DNA of 64,000 nt from Staphylococcus equorum (GCF_001747895.1 NZ_LNNB01000009.1:248001-312000), one strand, 5' to 3'; numbered from the stretch's first letter, positions 18,013-28,990 are shown. Numbers and translations are program-made. Notes: generated by a model from the letters alone, not told the origin.

Positions 18013-19818
18013 TTGTCTAACAACAATTTTAAAGATGATTTTGAAAAAAATCGTCAATCCATTGATCCAAAAGAACATCAAGACAATGCAAAGGATTCCG
18101 TTAACGGTTCAGTTGACAACGTAAAAGAGGAAGTTTCTGATAAGACAGACGAACAATTCCCTCCTAGAAACGCTCAAAGAAGACAGCGCAGACGTGACAC
18201 AGCAACAAATCAAAATTCAGATAATCAGCCTGAACATGACAATGATGAAGTTCAAGGCGAAAATCAATCACCACAAGATAATAATAACTCAACAAAAGAT
18301 CCTTCGAAGAATAATGATTTAAGCCCTGGATCTACAAACAATCAAAATACAAAAGAAAACCAAAATGATTCCAATGAAAATATTGAATCACAAAAAGATA
18401 ATGAATCTAATAAGAAAGGTGCTGCTGTAGCTGGTGGCACTGCTGCAACTGGTGCAGGTGCTTATGCTGCTGGCAAGCACAATGATAATAAAGATTCAGA
18501 AAATGACTTAAATGATAATGAACAAAATATCAACAACTCTGATAACGAACAAGCAGACAAATCAGATGATGCTTCGCATTCAGAAAATGATAATAATAGT
18601 TCTAAGAAAAAAGGTGCTGCTGTAGCTGGAGGCGCCGCTGCCGCAACCGGTGCAGGTGCTTATGCTGCTGGCAAGCATAGTGATAACAAAGATGAACATA
18701 AGCAAGATAACAACCAAGATAATAACAATAAAGCAACCGAGCAGAATAAAAATGAAAAAGATATAGAAGATCAAGATAAAAAAGAGCAAGATAAAGATAA
18801 CTCTAAGAAAAAAGGCGCTGCTGTAGCTGGAGGTGCCGCTGCAACTGGTGCAGGTGCTTATGCTGCTGGCAAGCACAAAGGCAACAAAGACAATAAAGAT
18901 AATCACAGCGAAAACGAAGCACAAGATAAAGATGAAAAGAACAAAGAAAAAAATGGTTCTAAGAAAAAAGGTGCTGCTGTAGCTGGTGGCGCTGCTACTG
19001 CCGGAACAGGTGCTGCCGCAGCGGCACATTCTAAAGCTGGCGGCAATGGCAACGGCGGTAATGGTAATGGCGGCAATGGTAATAATGGTGATAACAATGA
19101 TGACGATAATAAGAAAAAGAAAAAAGGCGGTTTATTAGGTAAATTATTACCAATATTAGCTGCGATATTAATATTAGCTGCAATTGCTATTTTCGGTGGC
19201 ATGGCTTTAACTGGCGATGACGATGGTGACAAAAATAGCGATGACAAAAAAGTAGCTGATAATAAAGATAGTAAGTCTGACTCTGAAAAAGATAAAGATG
19301 AAGATAAAAAATCAGAAGATGATAAAGCCAATAAAGATGAAGACAAAGATGACTCATCTGCAAACTCAGAAGACAGCAATAGCGGTTCAGATTCTGCCAA
19401 TTCTGATAGCGAAAACACTGACCAAGCAAACAGTGATGCTAATTCTGATCAATCAAGTAACGATGCTAATTCTGATTCAGCTAGCAATGGTACACAAGAT
19501 GCAACAAATAGTACGCAAGACAGTCAAGGTCAAAGCGACCAAAACAGTCAGAGCGGTCAAGATCAACAAAGTGATCAATCTAACGCTCAAAGCAATTCAT
19601 CTTCAGATCAATCACAAGCAACTAACAACCAAGATAGCGAACAAGCAAATAATAACTCTGGCCAACAATCACATGTAGTCAATGGTCAAAACCTATATAG
19701 AATTGCTATTCAATATTATGGTAGTGGTTCTCCTGAAAACGTTGAAAAAATCAGACAAGCAAATAATCTACAAGGAAATGAAATCCATAATGGACAACGC
19801 CTTGTTATTCCACAATAG
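18013..19818 (+). CDS. ebpS: EbpS-like LysM membrane protein (elastin-binding protein homologue)
   Basis: N-terminal hydrophilic region opening with [17 protein letters not shown], the conserved [14 protein letters not shown] box, long acidic N/D/E/K-rich stretches, one TM helix ([20 protein letters not shown], about residue 376) and a C-terminal LysM domain ([26 protein letters not shown]...). In S. aureus EbpS is an integral membrane protein reported to bind elastin. Four Ala/Gly repeats with KKGAAVAGG...AGAYAAGKH replace the related S. aureus repeats. The protein is ~600 aa against 486 in S. aureus. TTG 18013 is nine bases from GAGGAAGG and matches the S. aureus N-terminus. ATG 18007 is a possible alternative. 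Elastin binding is not shown here. Confidence 0.85.
   Translation: MSNNNFKDDFEKNRQSIDPKEHQDNAKDSVNGSVDNVKEEVSDKTDEQFPPRNAQRRQRRRDTATNQNSDNQPEHDNDEVQGENQSPQDNNNSTKDPSKNNDLSPGSTNNQNTKENQNDSNENIESQKDNESNKKGAAVAGGTAATGAGAYAAGKHNDNKDSENDLNDNEQNINNSDNEQADKSDDASHSENDNNSSKKKGAAVAGGAAAATGAGAYAAGKHSDNKDEHKQDNNQDNNNKATEQNKNEKDIEDQDKKEQDKDNSKKKGAAVAGGAAATGAGAYAAGKHKGNKDNKDNHSENEAQDKDEKNKEKNGSKKKGAAVAGGAATAGTGAAAAAHSKAGGNGNGGNGNGGNGNNGDNNDDDNKKKKKGGLLGKLLPILAAILILAAIAIFGGMALTGDDDGDKNSDDKKVADNKDSKSDSEKDKDEDKKSEDDKANKDEDKDDSSANSEDSNSGSDSANSDSENTDQANSDANSDQSSNDANSDSASNGTQDATNSTQDSQGQSDQNSQSGQDQQSDQSNAQSNSSSDQSQATNNQDSEQANNNSGQQSHVVNGQNLYRIAIQYYGSGSPENVEKIRQANNLQGNEIHNGQRLVIPQ
18412..19033 (+). repeat. Four Ala/Gly-rich repeats inside ebpS
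   Basis: Copies begin near 18412, 18604, 18808 and 18964. Each encodes KKGAAVAGG followed by A/T/G-rich residues, and the first three end in [11 protein letters not shown] identity between copies is high (for example GGTGCTGCTGTAGCTGG recurs), so slippage or recombination can change copy number. Confidence 0.85.
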
Positions 19819-19848
19819 TTCATCACCTTATAAGTAAAAACCAATTAA

Positions 19849-19889
19849 ACGACCAAACTCCTTAAATTAGTGAGTTTGGTCGTTTTTTA
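19849..19889 (+). terminator. Terminator after ebpS
   Basis: ACGACCAAACTC (19849-19860) pairs perfectly with GAGTTTGGTCGT (19872-19883) and is followed by six T. Confidence 0.9.
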
Positions 19890-19971
19890 TTAATTTTTTA
19901 AGTTTAATAAAGTGTCAATATCAATTGTGCAAAAATATTCGATTTCTATCATTTGGTTTTTTCTAAACTAC

Positions 19972-19980
19972 TGGTATAAT
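19972..19980 (+). promoter_or_regulatory. Extended -10 promoter of ypdA
   Basis: TGGTATAAT is 32 bp before the ypdA ATG. The -35 (TTTGGT at 19952) is weak. Confidence 0.55.
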
Positions 19981-20011
19981 ATATTGGTGGTATAAGGAGG
20001 ACAAATAAACT

Positions 20012-20998
20012 ATGCAAACAGTTGAAAGTATAATTATTGGTGGCGGTCCTTGCGGATTAAGTGCTGCTATTGAACAAAAGAAAAAAGGTATTGATACTTT
20101 AGTTATTGAAAAAGGAAATGTTGTAGATGCAATCTATAATTATCCTACACATCAAACTTTCTTTTCATCAAGTGATAAATTAAGTATTGGGGATATTCCA
20201 TTTATTGTTGAAGAAAGCAAACCACATAGAAATCAAGCTCTAGTATATTACAGAGCAGTGGTTAAGCATCATCAATTGCGAGTTAACGCTTTCGAAGAAG
20301 TCCTCACAGTGAAAAAAATTAATAACCGTTTTACGATTACAACAACTAAAGATGTCTACCAATGTAGATTCCTTACTGTAGCAACTGGCTATTATGGTCA
20401 TCATAATCATCTTGAAGTAGATGGAGCTGAGCTTCCGAAAGTAATGCATTATTTTAAAGAAGCACATCCTTACTTTGACCAAAATGTTGTAATTGTCGGA
20501 GGTAAAAACTCAGCTGTAGATGCAGCTTTAGAGTTAGAAAAAGCTGGGGCTAACGTAACAGTTATTTATCGTGGAGAAGATTATCCAAAGGCAATTAAAC
20601 CATGGATTCTACCGAATTTCGAATCTCTAGTACGCCATGAAAAAATTAACATGGCATTTAACTCAAATGTTACTAAAATAACAGAAGATAGTGTATTTTA
20701 TGAGCAAGAAAATCAAACAATTGAAATTCCTAATGATTATGTCTTCGCTATGATTGGTTATCATCCAGACTATGATTTCCTACAATCAATTGGTATAGAT
20801 ATCAACAGTAATGAGTTTGGTACTGCGCCAGTTTATAACAGAGAAACTTATGAAACAAATGTCGAAAACTGCTATATCGCTGGTGTCATTGCGGCAGGCA
20901 ATGATGCAAATACAATTTTTATTGAAAACGGCAAATACCACGGCGGTATTATCACTCAAAGTATATTATCTAAAAAACAAACACCACTTGAATCATAA
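20012..20998 (+). CDS. ypdA: Bacillithiol disulfide reductase YpdA (Bdr)
   Basis: FAD- and NADPH-dependent oxidoreductase that reduces oxidised bacillithiol (BSSB) back to BSH. The N-terminal FAD motif GGGPCGLSAA contains Cys14, the active-site cysteine reported for the S. aureus enzyme. A second Rossmann motif (VVIVGGKNSAVDAALELEKAG) binds NADPH. The CxxC of ordinary thioredoxin reductases is absent, as expected. The length is 328 aa. GGAGG precedes the ATG. The biosynthesis gene bshA lies 18 kb away in this window. It is monocistronic, ending at a repeat with a terminator-like hairpin. Confidence 0.94.
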   Translation: MQTVESIIIGGGPCGLSAAIEQKKKGIDTLVIEKGNVVDAIYNYPTHQTFFSSSDKLSIGDIPFIVEESKPHRNQALVYYRAVVKHHQLRVNAFEEVLTVKKINNRFTITTTKDVYQCRFLTVATGYYGHHNHLEVDGAELPKVMHYFKEAHPYFDQNVVIVGGKNSAVDAALELEKAGANVTVIYRGEDYPKAIKPWILPNFESLVRHEKINMAFNSNVTKITEDSVFYEQENQTIEIPNDYVFAMIGYHPDYDFLQSIGIDINSNEFGTAPVYNRETYETNVENCYIAGVIAAGNDANTIFIENGKYHGGIITQSILSKKQTPLES

Positions 20999-21013
20999 TA
21001 ATATAATAAACTA

Positions 21014-21186
21014 GGGCACGAGACAGAAATTTTTCTAATGAGATTTCGTCGTTCCATCCCGGCAGTGGCTGACTATAAAATGGAATGCAAGCTTGATATA
21101 AGCGTATTTTCAATTCCGTCAGCCACTGCTAATTTAAAAAAATGATGAGGCTGAGACATGTGATATGTCCCAATCTCATCATTTTT
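21014..21186. repeat. Composite intergenic repeat, copy A, with terminator hairpin
   Basis: Three parts. First, a unit at 21014-21066 (GCACGAGACAGAAAT ... AGATTTCGTCG ... CCCGGCA). Second, a long hairpin GCAGTGGCTGAC (21062-21073) with GTCAGCCACTGC (21118-21129). Third, AAAAATGATGAG (21138-21149) with CTCATCATTTTT (21175-21186) enclosing GACAT/ATGTC, which should terminate both ypdA and the convergent ansA. Parts one and three recur in inverted orientation at 37722-37831. Confidence 0.75.
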
Positions 21187-21193
21187 AAAATCA

Positions 21194-22906
<1,713 letters not shown>

Positions 22907-23214
22907 AATATTAATCTTTTTCTTAAATACAGTGTATTATAATGCCGTTTCTTTTTAAATTGTGTAAAAAGGTTATATAATAACTAATATAGGGTATATA
23001 AATAAGGTACATTTTTATATCAATTAGATCTGCATATATATAAATAAATGTAAATTTTAGGTAAACATTTCAAAGCTTTTGTTAGCTAGAAACCCTGATT
23101 TTACAACTTTTTAACAAATAGAATTTGAATTCCTATAATAAAGGGGAATTTCTTGACAATTCTGTCAGTTTATAAGATGTTATAATTATGTAGTGTAATA
23201 AGGAGGCAGACAAG
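22907..23214 (+). promoter_or_regulatory. rpsA upstream region with promoter
   Basis: This 308-bp AT-rich gap carries a good promoter, TTAACA (23111-23116), 17-bp spacer, TATAAT (23134-23139). A second set, TTGACA (23153-23158) and TATAAT (23181-23186), has a 22-bp spacer, too long for a normal promoter. No clear terminator for cmk was found, so some rpsA mRNA may come from cmk. The first 200 bp hold no structure I recognise. Confidence 0.6.
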
Positions 23215-24396
23215 ATGACTGAAGAATTCAACGAATCAATGATCAAAGAGATTAAAGAAGGGGATACAGTTACTGGTGAGATTCAAGAAATTGATGAAAA
23301 ACAAGTAATTGTAAACATTAATGGTGCTAAATTTAATGGTATCATCCCTATTAGTCAACTTTCTACGCATCATATAGACAATCCAAGTGATGCTGTCAAA
23401 GTTGGTGATGAAATTGGTGCATATGTTACAAAAGTAGAGTATGACGAAGAAAATGAGACCGGTGCTTATATACTTTCTAAACGTCAACTTGAAACAGAAA
23501 AATCATATGAATTTTTACAAGAACAATTAGACAACAATAAAACGATTGAAGCTAAAGTCACTGAAGTAGTAAAAGGTGGTTTAGTAGTCGATGTTGGCCA
23601 AAGAGGGTTTGTACCGGCTTCATTAATTTCAACAGACTTCATTGAAGATTTCTCTGATTTCGAAGGACAAGTTCTTAAACTAAAAGTGGAAGAATTGGAT
23701 CCTGCTAATAATCGTGTCATTCTTAGTCGTAAAGCTGTAGAGGCATTAGAAAATGCAGAGAAAAAAGACGATTTATTAAATTCACTTAATGAAGGCGATG
23801 TGATTGAAGGTAAAGTTGCACGCTTAACTAACTTTGGCGCTTTTGTAGATATTGGTGGCGTAGACGGACTTGTTCACGTTTCTGAATTATCTCATGAACA
23901 CGTTAAATCTCCAGAAGACGTAGTATCTATTGGAGATACAGTTAATGTAAAAGTAAAATCAGTTGATAGAGATTCAGAACGTATCTCATTATCAATTAAA
24001 GATACTTTACCAAGTCCATTTGAATCAATAAAAGGTGAGTTTAACGAAGGTGATGTCATCGAAGGAACAGTTGTTAGACTAACTAACTTCGGTGCCTTTG
24101 TTGAAATTAAACCAGGCGTTCAAGGTTTAGTACACATTTCTGAAATAAGACATACTCACATCGGTTCACCAAGCGAAGTATTAGAGCCTGGGGAAGTCGT
24201 AGGTGTTAAAGTATTAGGTGTTGACGTAGAAAAAGAACGCATTTCATTATCTATTAAAGCAACATTAGAATCAGAAAATGTCGTTGAAAGTGATAGTGCC
24301 ACTACGAAATCTTACTTAGAAAGTGGTTCTGACGATGATGACAATCCTACTTTAGGTGATGTTTTCGGAGATAAATTAAAAGACTTCAAGTTTTAA
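23215..24396 (+). CDS. rpsA: 30S ribosomal protein S1 homologue
   Basis: Four S1 OB-fold repeats in 393 aa. They start near residues 14 (GDTVTGEI), 102 (NKTIEAKVTEVVKGGLVVDVG), 189 (GDVIEGKVARLTNFGAFVDIGGVDGLVHVSEL) and 274 (GDVIEGTVVRLTNFGAFVEI). This is the short Firmicute form. E. coli S1 has six repeats, so a role in mRNA binding at the ribosome is less certain here. The tail is acidic (GSDDDDNPTL). AGGAGG lies ahead of ATG 23215. Flanked by its own promoter and terminator. Confidence 0.94.
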   Translation: MTEEFNESMIKEIKEGDTVTGEIQEIDEKQVIVNINGAKFNGIIPISQLSTHHIDNPSDAVKVGDEIGAYVTKVEYDEENETGAYILSKRQLETEKSYEFLQEQLDNNKTIEAKVTEVVKGGLVVDVGQRGFVPASLISTDFIEDFSDFEGQVLKLKVEELDPANNRVILSRKAVEALENAEKKDDLLNSLNEGDVIEGKVARLTNFGAFVDIGGVDGLVHVSELSHEHVKSPEDVVSIGDTVNVKVKSVDRDSERISLSIKDTLPSPFESIKGEFNEGDVIEGTVVRLTNFGAFVEIKPGVQGLVHISEIRHTHIGSPSEVLEPGEVVGVKVLGVDVEKERISLSIKATLESENVVESDSATTKSYLESGSDDDDNPTLGDVFGDKLKDFKF

Positions 24397-24419
24397 CGTT
24401 TGAATTTAACACCAATTTT

Positions 24420-24460
24420 AAATCTTGTCCTAACATTTATTTAGGACAAGATTTATTTTT
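24420..24460 (+). terminator. Terminator after rpsA
   Basis: AAATCTTGTCCTAA (24420-24433) pairs perfectly with TTAGGACAAGATTT (24441-24454), with T-rich sequence behind. Confidence 0.85.
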
Positions 24461-24527
24461 ATGTAATCTCTAAAAACAAATTTTTTAAAACTAACCTAAT
24501 AATATTAGTACAGATTAAATATTTCTT

Positions 24528-24555
24528 TTGATTTGGTTACCCCTTATGATAGAAT
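24528..24555 (+). promoter_or_regulatory. Candidate promoter of der-gpsA
   Basis: TTGATT (24528-24533), 16 bp, TAGAAT (24550-24555), 31 bp before the der ATG. Confidence 0.5.
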
Positions 24556-24586
24556 TATAGAGATTAAAAAAGAGAGGAAGTTAGTT

Positions 24587-25897
24587 ATGACTAAACCTAT
24601 AGTAGCAATTGTAGGCAGGCCCAATGTAGGCAAATCTACAATTTTCAATAGAGTCGTAGGTGAACGTGTATCTATAGTAGAAGATACACCCGGTGTGACT
24701 CGAGACAGAATTTATTCATCAGGCGAATGGTTAACACATGATTTTAACGTCATCGATACCGGTGGTATTGAAATTGGTGACGCACCATTCCAAACACAAA
24801 TAAGAGCACAAGCAGAAATTGCAATTGATGAATCTGATGTCATTATTTTTATGGTCAACGTACGAGAGGGTTTAACACAAAGTGATCAAGTTGTTGCTCA
24901 AATGTTATATAAATCAAAAAAACCTGTTGTTTTAGCAGTAAATAAAGTAGATAATCCAGAAATGAGAAATGAAATTTATGATTTCTATGCGCTTGGTTTT
25001 GGCGATCCTTATCCAATTTCTGGTTCGCATGGCTTAGGTCTAGGTGATCTTTTAGATGAGGTTGTCAAACACTTTAAAGAAGAAGAACCTGATCCATATG
25101 ATGATGATACAATTCGCTTATCAATTATCGGACGTCCAAATGTTGGTAAATCTAGCTTAGTTAATGCAATACTAGGTGAAGAACGTGTTATCGTTTCTAA
25201 CGTAGCAGGAACAACACGTGATGCGGTCGATACTCAATATACTTATGACGACCAAGACTATGTCTTAATTGATACAGCTGGTATGCGTAAAAAAGGGAAA
25301 GTATATGAAAATACAGAAAAATATTCTGTATTACGTGCCCTAAAAGCTATCGAACGTTCAAACGTTATTTTAGTTGTTATTGATGCTGACCAAGGCATCA
25401 TCGAACAAGATAAACGCGTGGCAGGATATGCTCATGAAGAAGGTAAAGCTATTGTAATCGTAGTAAACAAATGGGATACAGTTGATAAAGAAACGAATAC
25501 AATGAAAAAATTCAAAGATGAAGTTCGCAAAGAATTCCAATTCTTAGATTACGCTGAAGTTGCATTTGTTTCTGCAAAAGAAAGTCAAAGACTTAGAACG
25601 TTATTCCCATATATTACACAAGCTAGTGAAAACCATAAAAAACGCGTGAAGAGTTCAACTTTAAATGAAGTAATCACTGACGCTATTTCTATGAACCCAA
25701 CTCCAACTGATAAAGGTCGTAGATTGAACGTATTCTATACTACGCAAGTAGCGATTGAACCACCAACCTTTATCGTATTTGTAAATGATGTAGAATTAAT
25801 GCACTTTTCTTATAAACGTTATTTGGAAAATCAAATCAGAGCAGCATTCGGTTTTGAAGGTACACCTGTGCATATTATACCTAGAAAGAGAAATTAA
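24587..25897 (+). CDS. der: Ribosome biogenesis GTPase Der (EngA)
   Basis: Essential GTPase needed for 50S subunit maturation. It has two tandem Era-type G domains, each with GRPNVGKS (residues 10-17 and about 182-189), switch motifs ([17 protein letters not shown]) and NKVD/NKWD specificity motifs. A C-terminal KH-like domain follows. The length is 436 aa. ATG 24587 follows GAGAGGAAG and gives the [18 protein letters not shown] start. The frame opens 18 codons earlier across the -10 region, which I reject. gpsA follows 18 bp later. Confidence 0.97.
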   Translation: MTKPIVAIVGRPNVGKSTIFNRVVGERVSIVEDTPGVTRDRIYSSGEWLTHDFNVIDTGGIEIGDAPFQTQIRAQAEIAIDESDVIIFMVNVREGLTQSDQVVAQMLYKSKKPVVLAVNKVDNPEMRNEIYDFYALGFGDPYPISGSHGLGLGDLLDEVVKHFKEEEPDPYDDDTIRLSIIGRPNVGKSSLVNAILGEERVIVSNVAGTTRDAVDTQYTYDDQDYVLIDTAGMRKKGKVYENTEKYSVLRALKAIERSNVILVVIDADQGIIEQDKRVAGYAHEEGKAIVIVVNKWDTVDKETNTMKKFKDEVRKEFQFLDYAEVAFVSAKESQRLRTLFPYITQASENHKKRVKSSTLNEVITDAISMNPTPTDKGRRLNVFYTTQVAIEPPTFIVFVNDVELMHFSYKRYLENQIRAAFGFEGTPVHIIPRKRN

Positions 25898-25915
25898 TTA
25901 TCGGAGGAGATATTC

Positions 25916-26914
25916 ATGTCTAAAGTAACAGTCTTTGGTACAGGAAGTTTCGGTACAGCTTTAGCAAATGTTTTAGCTGAAAATGGACACCAAATATTGA
26001 TGTGGGGTAAAAACGAACAAACAATCAATGAAATTAATGAACAACACATCAATAGTAAATATTTAAAAACAGCTAAGATCAATGATTCAATCAAAGCAAC
26101 ATTAGATATAAAAGCTGCTGTAAATTTTTCTGAAGTCTTTTTAATGGCATTGCCTACAAAAGCTATGAGATCGGTAGCAAGCGAAATTGATTCACTTTTA
26201 TCAACTCCAAAAACATTTATACATGTAGCAAAAGGGATAGAAAACGATACTTATAAACGTGTTTCTGAAATGTTAGAGGATTCTATTTCAGCAGAACATA
26301 ATGCAGGTATCGGTGTATTATCAGGTCCAAGTCATGCAGAAGAAGTTGTCATCAAACAACCAACGACAGTTGCTGCATCTTCTAAGTCACCTGAAGTAAG
26401 TAAATTAACACAAGACTTATTCATGAATGATTACTTACGCGTTTATACAAATGAGGATCTTGTAGGCGTTGAATTAGGTGGCGCGTTAAAAAATATCATC
26501 GCTGTAGCAAGTGGTGTAATCTCAGGCATGGGCTTCGGAGACAACGCTAAAGCTGCACTCATGACTAGAGGTTTAGCAGAAATTAGCCGATTAGGTGAAA
26601 AACTAGGTGCTGATCCTATTACTTTCTTAGGTTTAGGTGGCATTGGTGACTTAATCGTTACATGTACATCTACGCATTCTAGAAACTACACATTAGGCTT
26701 TAAATTGGGTGAAGGAAAATCATTAGACACAGCGTTAGATGAGATGGATATGGTTGTCGAAGGTGTATATACCACAAAATCAGTTTATCATTTAGCAAAA
26801 TCGCAAAATGTTGACATGCCAATAACTAACGCACTTTATAGTGTTTTATTTGAAAACAGACCTGTAGATGAGAGTGTTAAAGACCTTATGGGACGTGGAA
26901 AAAAATCTGAATAA
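25916..26914 (+). CDS. gpsA: Glycerol-3-phosphate dehydrogenase [NAD(P)+]
   Basis: Reduces dihydroxyacetone phosphate to sn-glycerol 3-phosphate for phospholipid and teichoic acid synthesis. The Rossmann motif [10 protein letters not shown] is at residues 8-17. The catalytic region [17 protein letters not shown] and the substrate motif [11 protein letters not shown] are intact. The length is 332 aa. GGAGGAG is well placed before ATG 25916. It forms an operon with der, as in B. subtilis. Confidence 0.97.
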   Translation: MSKVTVFGTGSFGTALANVLAENGHQILMWGKNEQTINEINEQHINSKYLKTAKINDSIKATLDIKAAVNFSEVFLMALPTKAMRSVASEIDSLLSTPKTFIHVAKGIENDTYKRVSEMLEDSISAEHNAGIGVLSGPSHAEEVVIKQPTTVAASSKSPEVSKLTQDLFMNDYLRVYTNEDLVGVELGGALKNIIAVASGVISGMGFGDNAKAALMTRGLAEISRLGEKLGADPITFLGLGGIGDLIVTCTSTHSRNYTLGFKLGEGKSLDTALDEMDMVVEGVYTTKSVYHLAKSQNVDMPITNALYSVLFENRPVDESVKDLMGRGKKSE

Positions 26915-27034
26915 AGAAGCATTATTACACTTTTTAACAAATATATAGCAATTTGTTGTTAAAATCCTATTATTTCAACGTTTTCTGCGCATAAATCATT
27001 GCAGTTGCAGTATTCGTTGTGTTAAAGTCATACC

Positions 27035-27057
27035 ATAATGATATTAAGTATCATTAT
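27035..27057. promoter_or_regulatory. Perfect inverted repeat in the hup leader/promoter
   Basis: ATAATGATA (27035-27043), 5-nt loop TTAAG, TATCATTAT (27049-27057). It ends 25 bp before the hup ATG and just ahead of the GGGGAGGTG ribosome site. It could be an operator or an RNA hairpin. Confidence 0.6.
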
Positions 27058-27082
27058 AAACCCTAGGGGAGGTGAATTCATA

Positions 27083-27355
27083 ATGAACAAGACAGATTTA
27101 ATCAATGCTGTTGCAGAACAAGCTGATTTAACTAAAAAAGAGGCTGGTTTAGCTGTAGATGCAGTATTCGAATCAATTCAATCATCACTTTCTAAAGGTG
27201 AAAAAGTACAATTAATTGGATTCGGTAACTTCGAAGTACGCGAACGCGCTGCTCGTAAAGGCCGTAACCCACAAACAGGTAAAGAAATTGATATCCCTGC
27301 AAGCAAAGTTCCAGCATTCAAAGCTGGTAAAGCATTAAAAGACGCAGTTAAATAA
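27083..27355 (+). CDS. hup: DNA-binding protein HU
   Basis: Small basic nucleoid protein of 90 aa that binds and bends DNA. The family signature [21 protein letters not shown] is visible with the beta-arm proline in NPQTG. Two N-terminal helices ([21 protein letters not shown]) complete the fold. ATG 27083 follows GGGGAGGTG with proper spacing. The ORF is open 15 codons upstream, across a perfect inverted repeat, and that start is rejected. Ends at a classical terminator, so monocistronic. Confidence 0.97.
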   Translation: MNKTDLINAVAEQADLTKKEAGLAVDAVFESIQSSLSKGEKVQLIGFGNFEVRERAARKGRNPQTGKEIDIPASKVPAFKAGKALKDAVK

Positions 27356-27369
27356 TTCTTTACTAAAAC

Positions 27370-27400
27370 TAAAGCCCTTTTATAAGGGGCTTTTTCTTTT
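27370..27400 (+). terminator. Terminator after hup
   Basis: AAAGCCCTT pairs with AGGGGCTTT (one G-U) and is followed by a long T-run. Confidence 0.85.
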
Positions 27401-27686
27401 TTTATACACTTTTAATCTAAGAACGTTAAACAATTTGCATTTATTTATACTTAATATGATATCATTCGATATAACGATGATATAAATTAAATATTGTAAT
27501 TGTCATAGCGCTTAATATAAATTAAATTATACATACATAAATCAGAAAAATTAAACGTTTCATTACACTAAAAATGTATTTGTACAAATACATCATACAT
27601 AAATATTTACCGCTTTAACTATCGTTGATTTTATTTTTCTCTATATAATGTTAATATGTATATGGATAATAACGTGAGGTGTGAAC
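27401..27686. other. AT-rich gap between hup and hepS
   Basis: About 285 bp. It holds an imperfect inverted repeat ATATCAT/ATGATAT (27459-27465 and 27477-27483), then the 20-bp palindrome described separately. The hepS promoter presumably lies between 27594 and 27670, where CTATATAATG (27642-27651) offers a -10 (TATAAT). No small ORF with a ribosome site was found. Confidence 0.6.
27574..27593. promoter_or_regulatory. 20-bp perfect palindrome upstream of hepS
   Basis: ATGTATTTGTACAAATACAT reads the same on both strands. It is 50 to 70 bp upstream of the likely hepS -10 and has a close relative at 50736-50753. It looks like a dimeric repressor operator, identity unknown. Confidence 0.65.
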
Positions 27687-28256
27687 ATGGAAACGACATT
27701 AAGCATATTAGAAAAACAAATTGTACATCGACTTAAAGGTATACATTATTATGAATCTATAGCTATTGATGAAAACTTAGCGCAAATTCTCGATTCATAT
27801 GATATTCCTGAAGAAGCTAGATTAGCTTGCCTCACAATAGATACTGCGATGCGTCATTTAGACGAAGTTTCTACAACGTTATCGTCTAAAAAGTCTATTT
27901 TAATTGGTGACTTATTGAGCGCACATTTTTATACATTATTAGCAAAGTTAAACGCTCCAACTTATCAAAAAGAAATAAGTGCAGCAATCGTTGAAGTGAA
28001 TGAAATGAAGTCATCCATACATCACGATGCACTTACTAAAGAGAACATCAGTCAATATATATTAAAAGTTGAAAACCTATTTCCACGTATTACAATTCAA
28101 CATTTTGCTCCTGATGCCAATCTTGAATCAATCAATGATAAATTATTAGCGAACTTAGCTGAAAAGCATCCTTCTTATTTAAGTAAATTTTCTAAAGATG
28201 AATTAATTACATTTTTAGGTGAAATAAAGTCTGAAATACATTCAAAAAAGAGGTAA
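27687..28256 (+). CDS. hepS: Heptaprenyl diphosphate synthase component 1
   Basis: Regulatory small subunit of the two-component long-chain prenyl diphosphate synthase that makes the menaquinone side chain. The 189-aa protein carries the HEPPP synthase subunit 1 pattern (RLACLTIDTAMRHLDEVSTTLSSKKSILIGDLLSAHFYTLLA, about residues 45-90). The ATG at 27687 follows GTGAGGTG. The second ATG upstream at 27681 is too close. It is followed by menG 6 bp later and hepT, the same order as in B. subtilis, which makes the assignment firm even though the subunit is poorly conserved. Confidence 0.92.
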   Translation: METTLSILEKQIVHRLKGIHYYESIAIDENLAQILDSYDIPEEARLACLTIDTAMRHLDEVSTTLSSKKSILIGDLLSAHFYTLLAKLNAPTYQKEISAAIVEVNEMKSSIHHDALTKENISQYILKVENLFPRITIQHFAPDANLESINDKLLANLAEKHPSYLSKFSKDELITFLGEIKSEIHSKKR

Positions 28257-28262
28257 TTAAAT

Positions 28263-28964
28263 ATGGCAGATAATAAAGCAAAAAAAGAACAAGTACATGA
28301 CGTTTTTCAAAATATTTCTGGCAAGTACGATCGCCTAAATAATATTATTAGCTTTGAGCAACATAAGACTTGGAGAAAACGTGTTATGAAAGAAATGAAC
28401 GTTAAACCTGGTAGTAAAGCTTTAGACGTATGTTGTGGTACTGCTGATTGGTCTATTTCACTCAGTAAGGCTGTAGGACCTACAGGTGAAGTCATTGGTG
28501 TAGATTTCAGCGAAAACATGCTCGAAGTCGGCAAAGGTAAAACACAAGATATGCATAATATACAACTTGTACATGGCGATGCAATGAATCTACCATTTGA
28601 AGACAATGAATTTGATTATGTAACTATTGGGTTTGGTTTACGTAATGTACCTGACTATCTAGCTACACTTAAAGAATTATACAGAGTGCTTAAACCAGGT
28701 GGTATGGTTGTCTGTTTAGAAACTAGCCAACCTACAACACCAGTATTCAAACAAGGTTATAAACTTTATTTTAAATTTATAATGCCTATTTTCGGTAAAG
28801 TTTTTGCAAAATCTAAAGATGAGTATGAATGGTTGCAACAATCTACTTTTGATTTTCCAGATAAAGAAAAATTAAAACGTCTGTTTGGTCAAGCAGGTTT
28901 CAGTAACATAAAAATACGTAGCTTTACAGGTGGCGTTGCAGCGATGCACCTTGGCTATAAATAA
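28263..28964 (+). CDS. menG: Demethylmenaquinone methyltransferase
   Basis: SAM-dependent methyltransferase that performs the last step of menaquinone synthesis. Motif I is [10 protein letters not shown], with [12 protein letters not shown] behind it. The UbiE/MenG signature [15 protein letters not shown] and [17 protein letters not shown] are visible. The length of 233 aa is within the family range. Located between hepS and hepT, whose products make the prenyl chain of its substrate, so the three genes provide one pathway segment. GAGG lies just before the ATG, inside the 3' end of hepS. Confidence 0.96.
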   Translation: MADNKAKKEQVHDVFQNISGKYDRLNNIISFEQHKTWRKRVMKEMNVKPGSKALDVCCGTADWSISLSKAVGPTGEVIGVDFSENMLEVGKGKTQDMHNIQLVHGDAMNLPFEDNEFDYVTIGFGLRNVPDYLATLKELYRVLKPGGMVVCLETSQPTTPVFKQGYKLYFKFIMPIFGKVFAKSKDEYEWLQQSTFDFPDKEKLKRLFGQAGFSNIKIRSFTGGVAAMHLGYK

Positions 28965-28990
28965 AAATGAATCAACCAAAGGTGATTAAC

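Noticed and set aside
18580-19429. Long minus-strand open frames opposite ebpS (149, 171 and 80 codons)
   Set aside because: They are shadows of the biased codon use of the low-complexity ebpS gene (Ser/Leu/Phe-rich translations), with no ribosome sites and no family resemblance.
23153-23186. TTGACA and TATAAT pair as main rpsA promoter
   Set aside because: The 22-bp spacer is too long for sigma-A. The pair at 23111-23139 with a 17-bp spacer is better.
27459-27483. Inverted repeat ATATCAT/ATGATAT after hup as operator
   Set aside because: Only 7-bp arms in very AT-rich sequence; chance occurrence is likely. Mentioned only in the gap description.
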